This document shows, one piece after another, positions 36,644 through 44,373 of a stretch of DNA of 64,000 bases. Numbering within the stretch: position 1 is the stretch's first letter; each line of letters begins with the position of its first letter. The stretch covers positions 23,582-87,581 of the forward strand of contig CAIXKE010000109.1 in assembly GCA_903919975.1 (NCBI GenBank), in the 5' to 3' direction. The position numbers and the translations under genes were made by a program. The notes beneath the pieces were generated by a model. The model was not told the origin of the DNA. It worked only from the letters and a program-made list of their open reading frames with translations, and did no database searches. The DNA is from Akkermansiaceae bacterium (GTDB lineage: Bacteria > Verrucomicrobiota > Verrucomicrobiia > Verrucomicrobiales > Akkermansiaceae).

Positions 36644-37064
36644 ATCGGATTCCGAGCTCTTGCTCCATCACGCGGATAAAGTCCGCCTCGCCGGATTGCA
36701 AACCGTGGAGAACCCGTTTGCCGGTTATTAGAAGCTTTGAAAGGTATTTTTTTCGCGATGAAAACGATACCCAATAGGCGATATTCACCCGAATCAACTC
36801 ATCATTCCATGGATCGCGCATGTCGGACTTCAGGGCGATTGCCGAAACATTTTCACGAGGGTTTACCATGACCGCCACTGGATCTGGCGGTGGATCCGAG
36901 AGTAAATTCCCGTGAAATGTGGCATAGAAATCCGGATTCACCCGCCACACCGCCAAGGCGATTCGGGTCAACTCACAACTGCCAGGATGCCCCTTATCGA
37001 TCGGAGAAAGCACTGGATTACAACCATGATCGAGAGGAACCGGCAGCGGATCGAATACTTGCAT
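36633..37064 (-). CDS. Hypothetical protein
   Basis: About 143 residues from the ATG at 37064. A TTG at 37130 would extend into an adjacent gene relic and is not preferred. No domain is recognised. Visible features are a Pro-rich stretch (NLLSDPPPDPVAVMVNP), an amphipathic segment near WNDELIRVNIAYWVSF, and a charged C-terminal helix (FIRVMEQELGIRS). There are no signal peptide or membrane segments. It sits downstream of a truncated secreted-protein fragment and IS remnants, so it could itself be a broken gene. Confidence 0.45.
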   Translation of the reverse strand: MQVFDPLPVPLDHGCNPVLSPIDKGHPGSCELTRIALAVWRVNPDFYATFHGNLLSDPPPDPVAVMVNPRENVSAIALKSDMRDPWNDELIRVNIAYWVSFSSRKKYLSKLLITGKRVLHGLQSGEADFIRVMEQELGIRSNS

Positions 37065-37096
37065 CGCTGCGATCCCATGCCCGGCCGGGCAATCTT

Positions 37097-37316
37097 TCAC
37101 ACTTGCGTATACGCGGGGTCGCAGTGCCAATTGATTGGATCGTTTGAAACCTCGACTGTCACGTTCACATCGCGATCTTGTCGGCGTGGAATCGTGATCA
37201 CGAGATGGTCACCCGAGATGGAAACGGGGGTATTTGTAGGTGGCCCGTGTTTGCTGCGATCGGTTACGAAAGCAAATTCCATAATGTTTTCCATGCCGTC
37301 GCCATCTTCAAGGTGA
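37097..37316 (-). pseudogene. C-terminal fragment of a secreted protein
   Basis: The frame reads HLEDGDGMENIMEFAF, then GDHLVITIPRRQDRDVNVTV and EVSNDPINWH before a stop. This 'LEDGDG..N..EFA...VTVEVS.D..NW' pattern is a recurrent C-terminal module of large secreted verrucomicrobial proteins. The upstream part of the gene is missing, replaced at 37316-37320 by the end of the ISL3 relic, so an insertion probably destroyed it. Confidence 0.55.
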
Positions 37317-37317
37317 G

Positions 37318-37610
37318 AATTTTTTTCGCCTCGTCAGCAGAATTTGTGTGGAGAATTAGGTTTCGGGAGCTTTCCAAGTGAATTATAACGAACGAGTTTA
37401 ACTATCTCGGAAAAGCCATTCCCATAACCATGCATAAGCGAAACTCGGGCTTCGTTGTTCAAGCCCTCGATCACTCCACTGTTGTTTTGGCGTGAAAGTA
37501 GTTGAGCAAAAGTTCCTGGTGAGCACGCAGCATGCGGGCGACCTTCTTCATCGGTTCGAGGCGCGATCGCATTGCGCGGGTGGTCCATGCCTTCAGACGA
37601 AGGTCCGCAT
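37318..37610 (-). mobile_element. ISL3-family transposase relic, copy 2
   Basis: On the minus strand it matches 18720-18998 closely over about 280 bases, including the coding end SLGKLPKPNSPHKFC and the terminal GACGAGGC plus A-run. A small deletion relative to copy 1, at the codons before SGVIEGLNNEARVSL, shifts the frame. It is shorter than copy 1 and non-functional. Confidence 0.8.
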
Positions 37611-37639
37611 GGTCCTGCCATGAAGGATGCCGACATTCA

Positions 37640-38167
37640 GGCTCAAATCGGAATATCCATCCGCAACCGCGAACGACTCCGGGGCGTGAGGCAATGAACT
37701 ACGAATACGTCGGCGAGGGTAGCGTGAGTGGATTTATGATCGCCATACCGCATTTGGGAAAACGTGATGTTTTCGTGGGTGGAGACGGACGCCGCACTTC
37801 GTTGGATTTTGCCGCCTGTCTCGACCATCTGGCGAACATTCTGCTGCCAAACGCTGAGAAAATAGTATTGATCATGGATAACCTCAACACCCACAAGGAA
37901 GCCCCGCTTTATGATGCCTTCCCGCCCGAAAAGGCACGTGCTTTATGTGAACGATTCGAGATGCACTGGACTCCCTATCACGGCAGTTGGTTAGGCATGG
38001 CCGAGATCGAAATCGGACTTCTGGGGCGAACTTGTCTGGATCGCAGGATCGTCTCGGTCGGAGAATTCACAAACGAAGTGAAAGCCTATCTCGCCCGGAA
38101 GAATGAGGATTCCAAATCGATCAATTGGCAATTTATTAATGAAGAATCCCCGATCAAACTCAAATAA
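37640..38167 (+). mobile_element. IS630-family transposase relic
   Basis: The frame carries the C-terminal two thirds of an IS630-type DDE transposase: IHPQPRTTPGREAMNYEYVG, then LDFAACLDHLANILLPNAEK, IVLIMDNLNTHKEAPLYDAF (second catalytic Asp), and YHGSWLGMAEIEIGLLGRTC (catalytic Glu), ending SPIKLK. The N-terminal helix-turn-helix part and the first catalytic Asp are missing. It abuts the ISL3 relic head-to-head. Confidence 0.8.
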
Positions 38168-38188
38168 CTCTATCCAACAATTTGGATT

Positions 38189-38300
38189 TTACGAAACACT
38201 AGAGAGCTTGCGTGCATCGTGCGGGGTGCTGCCTTTGAATACCGCCGCGGTGAAGGTGTCCGGGTGGCAATCCAGGCCAATGACCCGGTTAAGGGTGGAG
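38189..38300 (-). mobile_element. IS110-family transposase N-terminal fragment
   Basis: On the minus strand the frame reads NRVIGLDCHPDTFTAAVFKG then STPHDARKL and a stop, matching the start of an IS110 DEDD transposase including the first Asp. Nothing else of the element remains. The rest of 38168-38620 has no gene. It contains a 'GCGTCTTTGCGGTGAAAAA' stretch near 38528-38546 that resembles one arm of the repeat at 44081-44201. Confidence 0.6.
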
Positions 38301-38623
38301 GCAACCGGCGCGGGCAGCCGTTCGGACGGGCCTACGGACGGAAGGTTGCAGTCAGGCATTCGGGGTCTTGCGCCCCACGATGGTGCTTTCCGCCAGGATT
38401 CAATCACAAATTGGAGGAGTTACCTCATGTCCATTCCCGAACCCTTGGACCTTCTGCCACCCGTGCGTGTTGCAGCACTCCGGCTTCCGCGAGGGACGTT
38501 GAACCAAACCTTGCATTCCTCCGCGGGCTTTGCGTCTTTGCGGTGAAAAAATCTCTCATGTTTTGATGCGATGGCCTTGGTCTCGACCTTGCCAGAACGG
38601 CAAACTCGTGAGATAGCCGTGGT

Positions 38624-39946
38624 GTGTCGGCCCTGTTACATCGCACCGGACCCTTTGAGAGGCGGAATCCCCGCCTTTTCGTGCTTTTTACGACACTCTA
38701 TAACGCTCGCGCCTATTATCCGGTGCTGGCGATTCTGTTCACCGACCTCGGGTTGCGCCTGGATCAATTCGTCCTGCTCAACGGCGTTTGGGCGGCCGCG
38801 ATTTTCCTGTTTGAGGTGCCGTCCGGGGCTCTGGCTGACACGATCGGCCGCAAGCGCTTGCTGGTTTTTTCCGCCACGCTGATGGTTCTTGAAATGGGGG
38901 TGCTGCTATTTGCGCCGAAGGATGGTGGTTGGTTGTTATTTTCGCTTTGTTTGCTCAACCGGTTGCTATCCGGCACTTCCGAGGCGGCGGCGAGCGGCGC
39001 GGACGAGGCAATAGCCTACGAGGCGCTGCCCGAGGAGAACCGCGAATCGGCCTGGGATCAGGTGATGGCGACCGCGATGCGTTGGCGGTCGGCTGGGTTT
39101 CTGGTGGCGATGACAGCGGGTGGCCTGCTCTACGACCCCTCGTGGTGGAACCGGTTGGTGCCGGAAAATTTTCAGCTTAGTGTGGAATTAGCGCATCGTC
39201 TACCGGTGGCGTTGGTGTTCCTTCAGGCGTTGGGGTGTTTGTGGATCACCCTGCGTTTTGAGGAGATCGCGCCTCATCGTGATCATACTGCCGATCGCTG
39301 TCGGTCGGCGTTGCGGCTGACCATGCAGACTGCGCTGAAGGCATTTGGCACGCGGAGCATTGCGCTTGTTTTGTTAGGTGGGTTGCTGATCGATGCGGTG
39401 GCGCGGAATTTCGCGACTTTAATCAGCGAATATTACCGATTGATCGGAGTTCCTGCGTGGGCTTTTGGGGTGATTGGTTCGCTGATTGCCGTTGGGAACT
39501 GGTTTATTCCGAGCATCGCCATGCGGGTCAACCAGCGCTTCAGTCCGACGGCGAGCCTCTCCTTGGGCGGTGCCGTGGCCTGCGTGGGATTGTTTTTGCT
39601 GGTTCCGGGCTGGCCGTGGGTGGGATTGGTGCCGGCGCTGTTGTTGATGATGATGCTGGGTTTTGTGAGTTTCACGGTCAGTCGGTTTTTGCACGGAGTC
39701 GCGGAGTCTGAGCAACGGGCGACCTTGTTGAGTGTGAAGGGCTTGGTGTTCAATCTCGGCTACGGCGCGTATTCGCTCGGGTTCTCGCTGATGTTGGCGG
39801 GCTTGGGCAAGCAGGGTGGGGGAGTTTTCCAGCGGGCGCTGCTCTGGCAGGCTGGTTTTTTTGCGCTGGTTTTGCTTGGGTTTGTGGTGATTTCGGAATT
39901 CAAAGGCAGGGCGCGGAGAAATTGGCCCGGTGTCGAGGAGCCATAG
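38624..39946 (+). CDS. MFS transporter
   Basis: A 440-residue membrane protein with about 12 hydrophobic segments, starting at GTG 38624. The MFS loop 2-3 motif is visible (GALADTIGRKRLLVFSA), and FLFEVPSGALAD precedes it. Substrate cannot be assigned. This subgroup often resembles drug or metabolite exporters. The acidic stretch after the third helix (SGADEAIAYEALPEENRESA) is notable and probably cytoplasmic. It stands alone, downstream of IS fragments, with a hairpin-rich region after it. Confidence 0.85.
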   Translation: MSALLHRTGPFERRNPRLFVLFTTLYNARAYYPVLAILFTDLGLRLDQFVLLNGVWAAAIFLFEVPSGALADTIGRKRLLVFSATLMVLEMGVLLFAPKDGGWLLFSLCLLNRLLSGTSEAAASGADEAIAYEALPEENRESAWDQVMATAMRWRSAGFLVAMTAGGLLYDPSWWNRLVPENFQLSVELAHRLPVALVFLQALGCLWITLRFEEIAPHRDHTADRCRSALRLTMQTALKAFGTRSIALVLLGGLLIDAVARNFATLISEYYRLIGVPAWAFGVIGSLIAVGNWFIPSIAMRVNQRFSPTASLSLGGAVACVGLFLLVPGWPWVGLVPALLLMMMLGFVSFTVSRFLHGVAESEQRATLLSVKGLVFNLGYGAYSLGFSLMLAGLGKQGGGVFQRALLWQAGFFALVLLGFVVISEFKGRARRNWPGVEEP

Positions 39947-40004
39947 CGACAATTACCCCGGGAATATGCAGAATACAGGCAGGTGCGTCGATATCCTACG
40001 GAGC

Positions 40005-40084
40005 GCCGACATTTTGTCGGCTGTCGGTAGGGGGACATTCTGTCACCCGACTTCCGCGAAGCGACTCGCCGGACAGTATGTCCG
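40005..40084. repeat. Cluster of three GACAnnnTGTC hairpins
   Basis: Three short inverted repeats occur in a row: GCCGACATTTTGTCGGC at 40005-40021, GGGGACATTCTGTCACCC at 40031-40048 and CGGACAGTATGTCCG at 40070-40084. All share a GACA...TGTC core like that of the hairpin after lutB. They lie between the MFS gene and lysA, where no protein gene is supported (39947-40225). Confidence 0.65.
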
Positions 40085-40225
40085 TCATCCAGCAGCGCGC
40101 AGAATGCACGCGCTCCGACAAGCCGAATCCCTAAAGGCATTGGGCTGAATCCGGCGCTCCGTGATCAACCATTTTTCGGTTCTTCGCTTTACGGCGGACA
40201 TCTGTGGGTTTAAGTCCTGCGCGCG

Positions 40226-41515
40226 ATGCACGGATTTTCCTACAAAAACGCTTCCCTTTTCTGCGAGGACGTCGAACTGGCCACTCTTGCCGACGAATAC
40301 GGTACGCCGCTCTATGTTTATTCTGCGGCCACGATTCTTGACCATTATCGTCGGCTCGACGCTGCGCTGGCGGGTGTGGAGCACGAGGTGGCCTATGCGG
40401 TGAAAGCGAATTCCAATCTCTCGGTGTTGCGCCTGTTGGCCAACGAGGGTGCGGGATTCGACATCGTTTCAGGCGGTGAATTGTTCCGCGTCATCAAAGC
40501 GGGTGGCGATCCGGCGCATTGCACGTTTGCCGGAGTAGGCAAGACGCGTGAGGAAATCGTCTATGCGCTGGAGCAGGGGATTTATTCGTTCAATGTCGAG
40601 AGCGAGGAGGAATTGCGCTATTTGAACCAAGTCGCGGGCGAGCTTGGTATGATCGCGCCAACCGCGGTGCGGGTGAATCCGAATGTGGATGCGCACACGC
40701 ACAAATACATCTCCACTGGAAAATCCGAAAACAAGTTTGGCGTCGATTTTGAGTCGATTTCCGGGCTTTACGAACGGGCGGCGGCGGAGCTTCCAAACAT
40801 CCGGCTGCGCGGCTTGCAGATGCACATTGGCTCGCAACTTACCTCCATCGCTCCATTTATCGAGGCAGTGGAAAAAGTGACGCCGCTGGTCAAGCACCTC
40901 AAAGAACGCCACGGTATCGAGTTTTGGTCGATCGGTGGTGGCATCGGCATCATTTATAAGGAATCGCTCGAATCCGGGGCCTTGGACTGGTGGGAAAATC
41001 AAGCTGAGCAAGATCGCCCGTTGACGATCGATCGCTATGGCAAGGAGTTAGTTCCGCGCCTCAAGGATCTCGGTTTGAAAATCCTTCTGGAGCCCGGTCG
41101 TTTGATTGTGGGCAATGCGGGGGTTCTTCTAACTCGCTGCTTGTATGAGAAAAAAGGTGCGGCAAAGACTTTCAAGATCGTCGATGCCGGCATGAATGAT
41201 TTGATCCGTCCAGCGCTTTACGAAGGGCATCATGAAATCGCACCTTTGAAACAACCGGAATCGGATGTGCGGGTTGCCGTCGATGTGGTCGGGCCGATCT
41301 GTGAGAGCGGCGACTTTTTCTGTCAGAACCGCGAGCTTCCGGAAATCCAAGCCGGGGACTTCATCGCGTTGATGTCGGCTGGGGCTTATGGATTTGCGAT
41401 GGCGTCGAATTACAACTCACGTCCGTTGCCCGCTGAGATTTTGGTCGAGGGTAAGACCGCGACGGTGATTCGTAAGCGTCAAACCCAAGACGATCTGATC
41501 GCTGGCGAACTCTGA
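40226..41515 (+). CDS. lysA: Diaminopimelate decarboxylase
   Basis: A 429-residue PLP enzyme of the fold-III decarboxylase family. The PLP-binding Lys lies in EVAYAVKANSNLSVLRLL (about residue 59). Further family motifs are GFDIVSGGELFRVIKAG, GLQMHIGSQL, GGGIGI, and in the C-terminal beta domain EPGRLIVGNAG and GPICESGDFF, the latter providing the Cys that acts across the dimer. It makes L-lysine from meso-diaminopimelate. The ATG at 40226 is preceded by a hairpin-rich spacer. An EamA transporter follows after 23 bases, so export or import of an amino acid is possible (inference). Confidence 0.95.
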   Translation: MHGFSYKNASLFCEDVELATLADEYGTPLYVYSAATILDHYRRLDAALAGVEHEVAYAVKANSNLSVLRLLANEGAGFDIVSGGELFRVIKAGGDPAHCTFAGVGKTREEIVYALEQGIYSFNVESEEELRYLNQVAGELGMIAPTAVRVNPNVDAHTHKYISTGKSENKFGVDFESISGLYERAAAELPNIRLRGLQMHIGSQLTSIAPFIEAVEKVTPLVKHLKERHGIEFWSIGGGIGIIYKESLESGALDWWENQAEQDRPLTIDRYGKELVPRLKDLGLKILLEPGRLIVGNAGVLLTRCLYEKKGAAKTFKIVDAGMNDLIRPALYEGHHEIAPLKQPESDVRVAVDVVGPICESGDFFCQNRELPEIQAGDFIALMSAGAYGFAMASNYNSRPLPAEILVEGKTATVIRKRQTQDDLIAGEL

Positions 41516-41538
41516 CACCGGCGGTGTTTTCCACCCGC

Positions 41539-42450
41539 ATGCCCAGATTTCTTCATCTCCGGTTGCATTTGCTGGTGGTCTTGTTTGCCACGACTTCGGT
41601 CTTCGGGCATTTGATCACGTTTTCCGCGCCGGCGTTGGTGGCTTGGCGGACGTTTTTGGCGGCGGCGGGCGGGGCCTTTCTCATTGGGGTGATCCAGCGG
41701 CGTGACCTACGGCTTCCTCCCAAACGGGTCGTCGCGTTGATCGGTATCGGGGTCATCGTCGGGCTTCACTGGATTTGTTTTTTTGGAGCGATTAAACTGG
41801 CAAACATCTCGATTTGTATGGCCGGCATGGCGACCACCTCGTTTTTCACGGCATTCTCTGAGCCTTTGTTTGAGTGTAAGAGAATCCGGCCTTTGGAAGT
41901 TGCGCTCGGATTGTTGATCGTGCTTGGGATTTCGCTCATCGCCGGATTCGAGCGCGGGTATCTCGCGGGCTTGGGTGTCGCTTTGTTAGCCGCGATGTTC
42001 GCCTCGGTTTTTCCGGTGTTGAACCGGCGACTGGTCAATCAGGGGCGGATGGATCCTCTGGTCATGACGACATGGGAGATGGTCGGGGCTTGTTTGGTGT
42101 GCCTGGTTTGCATGCCTTGGTTAGATGGGCCTGGCGCTTATGGAAGGATGTTTCAATTCCACGGGTATGATGCGTTGTGGCTGTTGTTTTTAGCCTGGGG
42201 ATGCACGATTTTCGCCTACGCGTTTTATATTCATCTGCTGCGGTATTTGAGTGCCTACACCGCGAATCTTGCCGCTAATTTCGAACCGGTTTATGGCATC
42301 CTGGCTGCGGCGCTTTTATTTGGGGAGCATCGCCAATTGCACCCGGGATTTTTTCTTGGAACCGCCTCGATTCTGCTAGCGAACATCCTTCACCCGCTGA
42401 TCCTACGGCACCTCGCGCGGCGCAAGAATCAGCGGGTGACAGATTCTTGA
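41539..42450 (+). CDS. EamA/DMT-family transporter
   Basis: A 303-residue protein from the ATG at 41539 (a GTG at 41524 is also possible). About ten hydrophobic helices form two EamA repeats: one in ALVAWRTFLAAAGGAFLI and the following helices, the other in LLAAMFASVFPVLNRRLV and ANFEPVYGILAAALLFGEH, the latter being the typical helix 9-10 motif. It transports small metabolites of unknown identity. Its location just after lysA suggests cotranscription and perhaps amino-acid export. Confidence 0.87.
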   Translation: MPRFLHLRLHLLVVLFATTSVFGHLITFSAPALVAWRTFLAAAGGAFLIGVIQRRDLRLPPKRVVALIGIGVIVGLHWICFFGAIKLANISICMAGMATTSFFTAFSEPLFECKRIRPLEVALGLLIVLGISLIAGFERGYLAGLGVALLAAMFASVFPVLNRRLVNQGRMDPLVMTTWEMVGACLVCLVCMPWLDGPGAYGRMFQFHGYDALWLLFLAWGCTIFAYAFYIHLLRYLSAYTANLAANFEPVYGILAAALLFGEHRQLHPGFFLGTASILLANILHPLILRHLARRKNQRVTDS

Positions 42451-42484
42451 GCAGAATCCACTTCGTGATTCGGTGCAGTCGTTC

Positions 42485-43379
42485 TCAAAGCGTCTGTCTC
42501 GCTACCGGCAACACGGTGTGCGGCATCGTTGATTCAGGTTCGGTGTGGTTATTGCGGCCTAGGCCCAGCACTGAGTTCCAATCCATCGTTGCGGTGCCGG
42601 TCATGATCAGGCCCAAGGTCACGATGCCCATGATGGTGAGCGTCAGGCCGGTGTCGCCTTCGAAGAAAAAAGTCGCGTTGAACAGCACGCTGTAGGCGAA
42701 TAGGAGTTCGAAGGAGAAACAGGCTGCGGCCAGCAGCACGAAGTGCATCAGGTGCAGCCAAATCCGCATGTGCAGCGCGGCGATCATCAGCACCAGTAAG
42801 AATAAACCTAACGAAAGTGAACCGAAGAAGCTCATGCGCGATGCCACTTTCGCCGCATCCACGAAATCAGGAACGGCCAGTCCCGCGGCCTCCACGTCGG
42901 TCACGTTGGGAAAGGTCCAGACGTGGGTGGTGCCCGCGTCCCCCGGGTGGCGTGATGTGGGTGATTCGACATCCGTCGGCACGTTGTAATCGGCGAAGTT
43001 CGTGTCCATCGTGAGCGTGAAATTGCGGGCCTTGCCACCTTCCCCTAGCAGATAGCGCCATTCGTCTTTCCCGAGTGCCAAGTATTTCACGGTCATCAGC
43101 TTGGTGCCGCCTGCGGGAATGAGCAGGCTCGCCTTGGCGACTCCATCGGCGGGGGGGGCGTCGCTGACCTTGCCATCCAGGTTGAGTTCGTATTGATCCA
43201 CCCGGGTGGCCTTGGGTTAGTGGCGGTACCCAGTTGCCTTCAACTCGCGCCGCGAGTTGTTCGGAAGCGATGACGGAGCGTTGGGTCACGGTGGAGCCGA
43301 GCGCCAGTCAGAGGATGCTGATGCCGGCGAATACCAAGGCGATGAGAATAAAATGATGGAGTTTGTAGATTGGTTTCAT
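42485..43379 (-). pseudogene. CreD-like inner-membrane protein, disrupted
   Basis: The gene opens with ATG at 43379 (MKPIYKLHHFILIALVFAG) but meets an in-frame TGA after ISIL and changes frame near 43210. The rest (42485-43201) is intact: a periplasmic domain, then ASRMSFFGSLSLGLFLLVLM, HLMHFVLLAAACFSFELLFA and FFFEGDTGLTLTIMGIVTLG, which align with the end of CreD. CreD belongs to the CreBC regulon in enteric bacteria, with poorly known function. Unless the lesions are sequencing errors, it is dead. Confidence 0.6.
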
Positions 43380-43417
43380 GAGTTCTGGAGTTAGGTGTTG
43401 GTTTGTTTGATAGAAGT

Positions 43418-43941
43418 TTATTTTCGGGCAGGGACGTAGAAGATTTCGGCGGTGACCGGGTCGGTCTTCCAGAACTCGCGTTTCAAGGCGATGGTGTGCG
43501 CTCCCTGGACCGGCCTGGCGGTATCGGCATTGCTATTGAGGCCGGAGGTTTCCAGGCTGGCTGGCAGTTCCAGTGTCCATTCCAGCCGCTCGTGAAACAG
43601 CGGCGTGTGTGGCAACCCGAGGCGCACCGTGCCACCGGCTGGATTCAACGGCGGCAGTTTGGTGAAGTAGGACAACTCCAGTTTGGTGCCATCCGCCGAC
43701 GCGTTCGCGCCGCTAAGTGTTAGATCGATGCCGCCTTCGCGGCTGCGGGGTGGGCTCCTTTTGTTCGGGCTGGGATTTTTCCCATAAGGTCCGCAGATCC
43801 CCCAGCAGCAGGGGCACCGTGCCGCCGGATAGTGGAATTTCGACGGGGCGGCGGCTTTCCGGCGTGGCGTGCCAGCGCCGTCAGCGCCGTCAGCGCAAAG
43901 CCACCGACACCGACGATATAAGTCAAGGTGCGCGTGTTCAT
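43418..43941 (-). pseudogene. Frameshifted secreted hypothetical next to the CreD-like gene
   Basis: It starts MNTRTLTYIVGVGGFALTAL (43941), a signal-like helix. Coding sense then moves to two other frames: VEIPLSGGTVPLLLGDLRTL in the next, then GGIDLTLSGANASADGTKLE through IFYVPARK at 43418. Two frameshifts lie in G- or C-rich runs near 43840 and 43740. The product would be a periplasmic beta-rich protein of unknown function. It probably formed an operon with the CreD-like gene. Confidence 0.5.
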
Positions 43942-44080
43942 CGGGCGCAGACTGCAACCGACGGATGAACGCTTGATGAAGTGCCAATGAAAAATCAGTT
44001 AACTTCCGCAGTCACAGGAGCCCGGGCCGTCGTTTTCCGGCAACGGGGCGCGCTGACTCGATGGGGGGTGAAGAGTTTTT

Positions 44081-44201
44081 TCACCGCCAAGACGCCAAGT
44101 GCGCCAAGGCATATAGAGGATAGATCGTGTTTGTGAGGAATCGAAACTGATTTTAGAGGCCCCATGTGGTGTTTCCTTGGCGCTCTTGGCGTCTTGGCGG
44201 T
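44081..44201. repeat. Inverted-repeat element with 27-bp arms
   Basis: The left arm (CCGCCAAGACGCCAAGTGCG, from 44084) and right arm (ending at 44201) pair with one mismatch over 27 bases around a 65-base centre. Translated, the arms read NRQDAKSAK and WRLGGE, a pattern I recognise as a recurrent PVC-genome repeat. The surrounding stretch 43942-44373 holds no supported gene. Confidence 0.7.
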
Positions 44202-44373
44202 TCAAATTCTTCCCGTCAATGCTGATGATCCAATTCGACCATCCCTTGTGTAGGGGCCCTGTGGGGGCAGTTCGAATTTTCCGTTTGAAATTTCGTGTGA
44301 TTCGTGTGCGTAGTGGCAGGCTGATGCCGATATTGTAGCTCCGGCATCAAATTTCTTCCGATCCACCATTCCC

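Noticed and set aside
37334..37636. A 100-residue gene on the minus strand
   Set aside because: It is a frame-shifted piece of an ISL3 transposase, as shown by comparison with the copy at 18720-18998.
40005..40084. CRISPR-like repeat cluster
   Set aside because: The repeats are short palindromes of unequal sequence with spacers of 9 to 21 bases. No cas genes are present.
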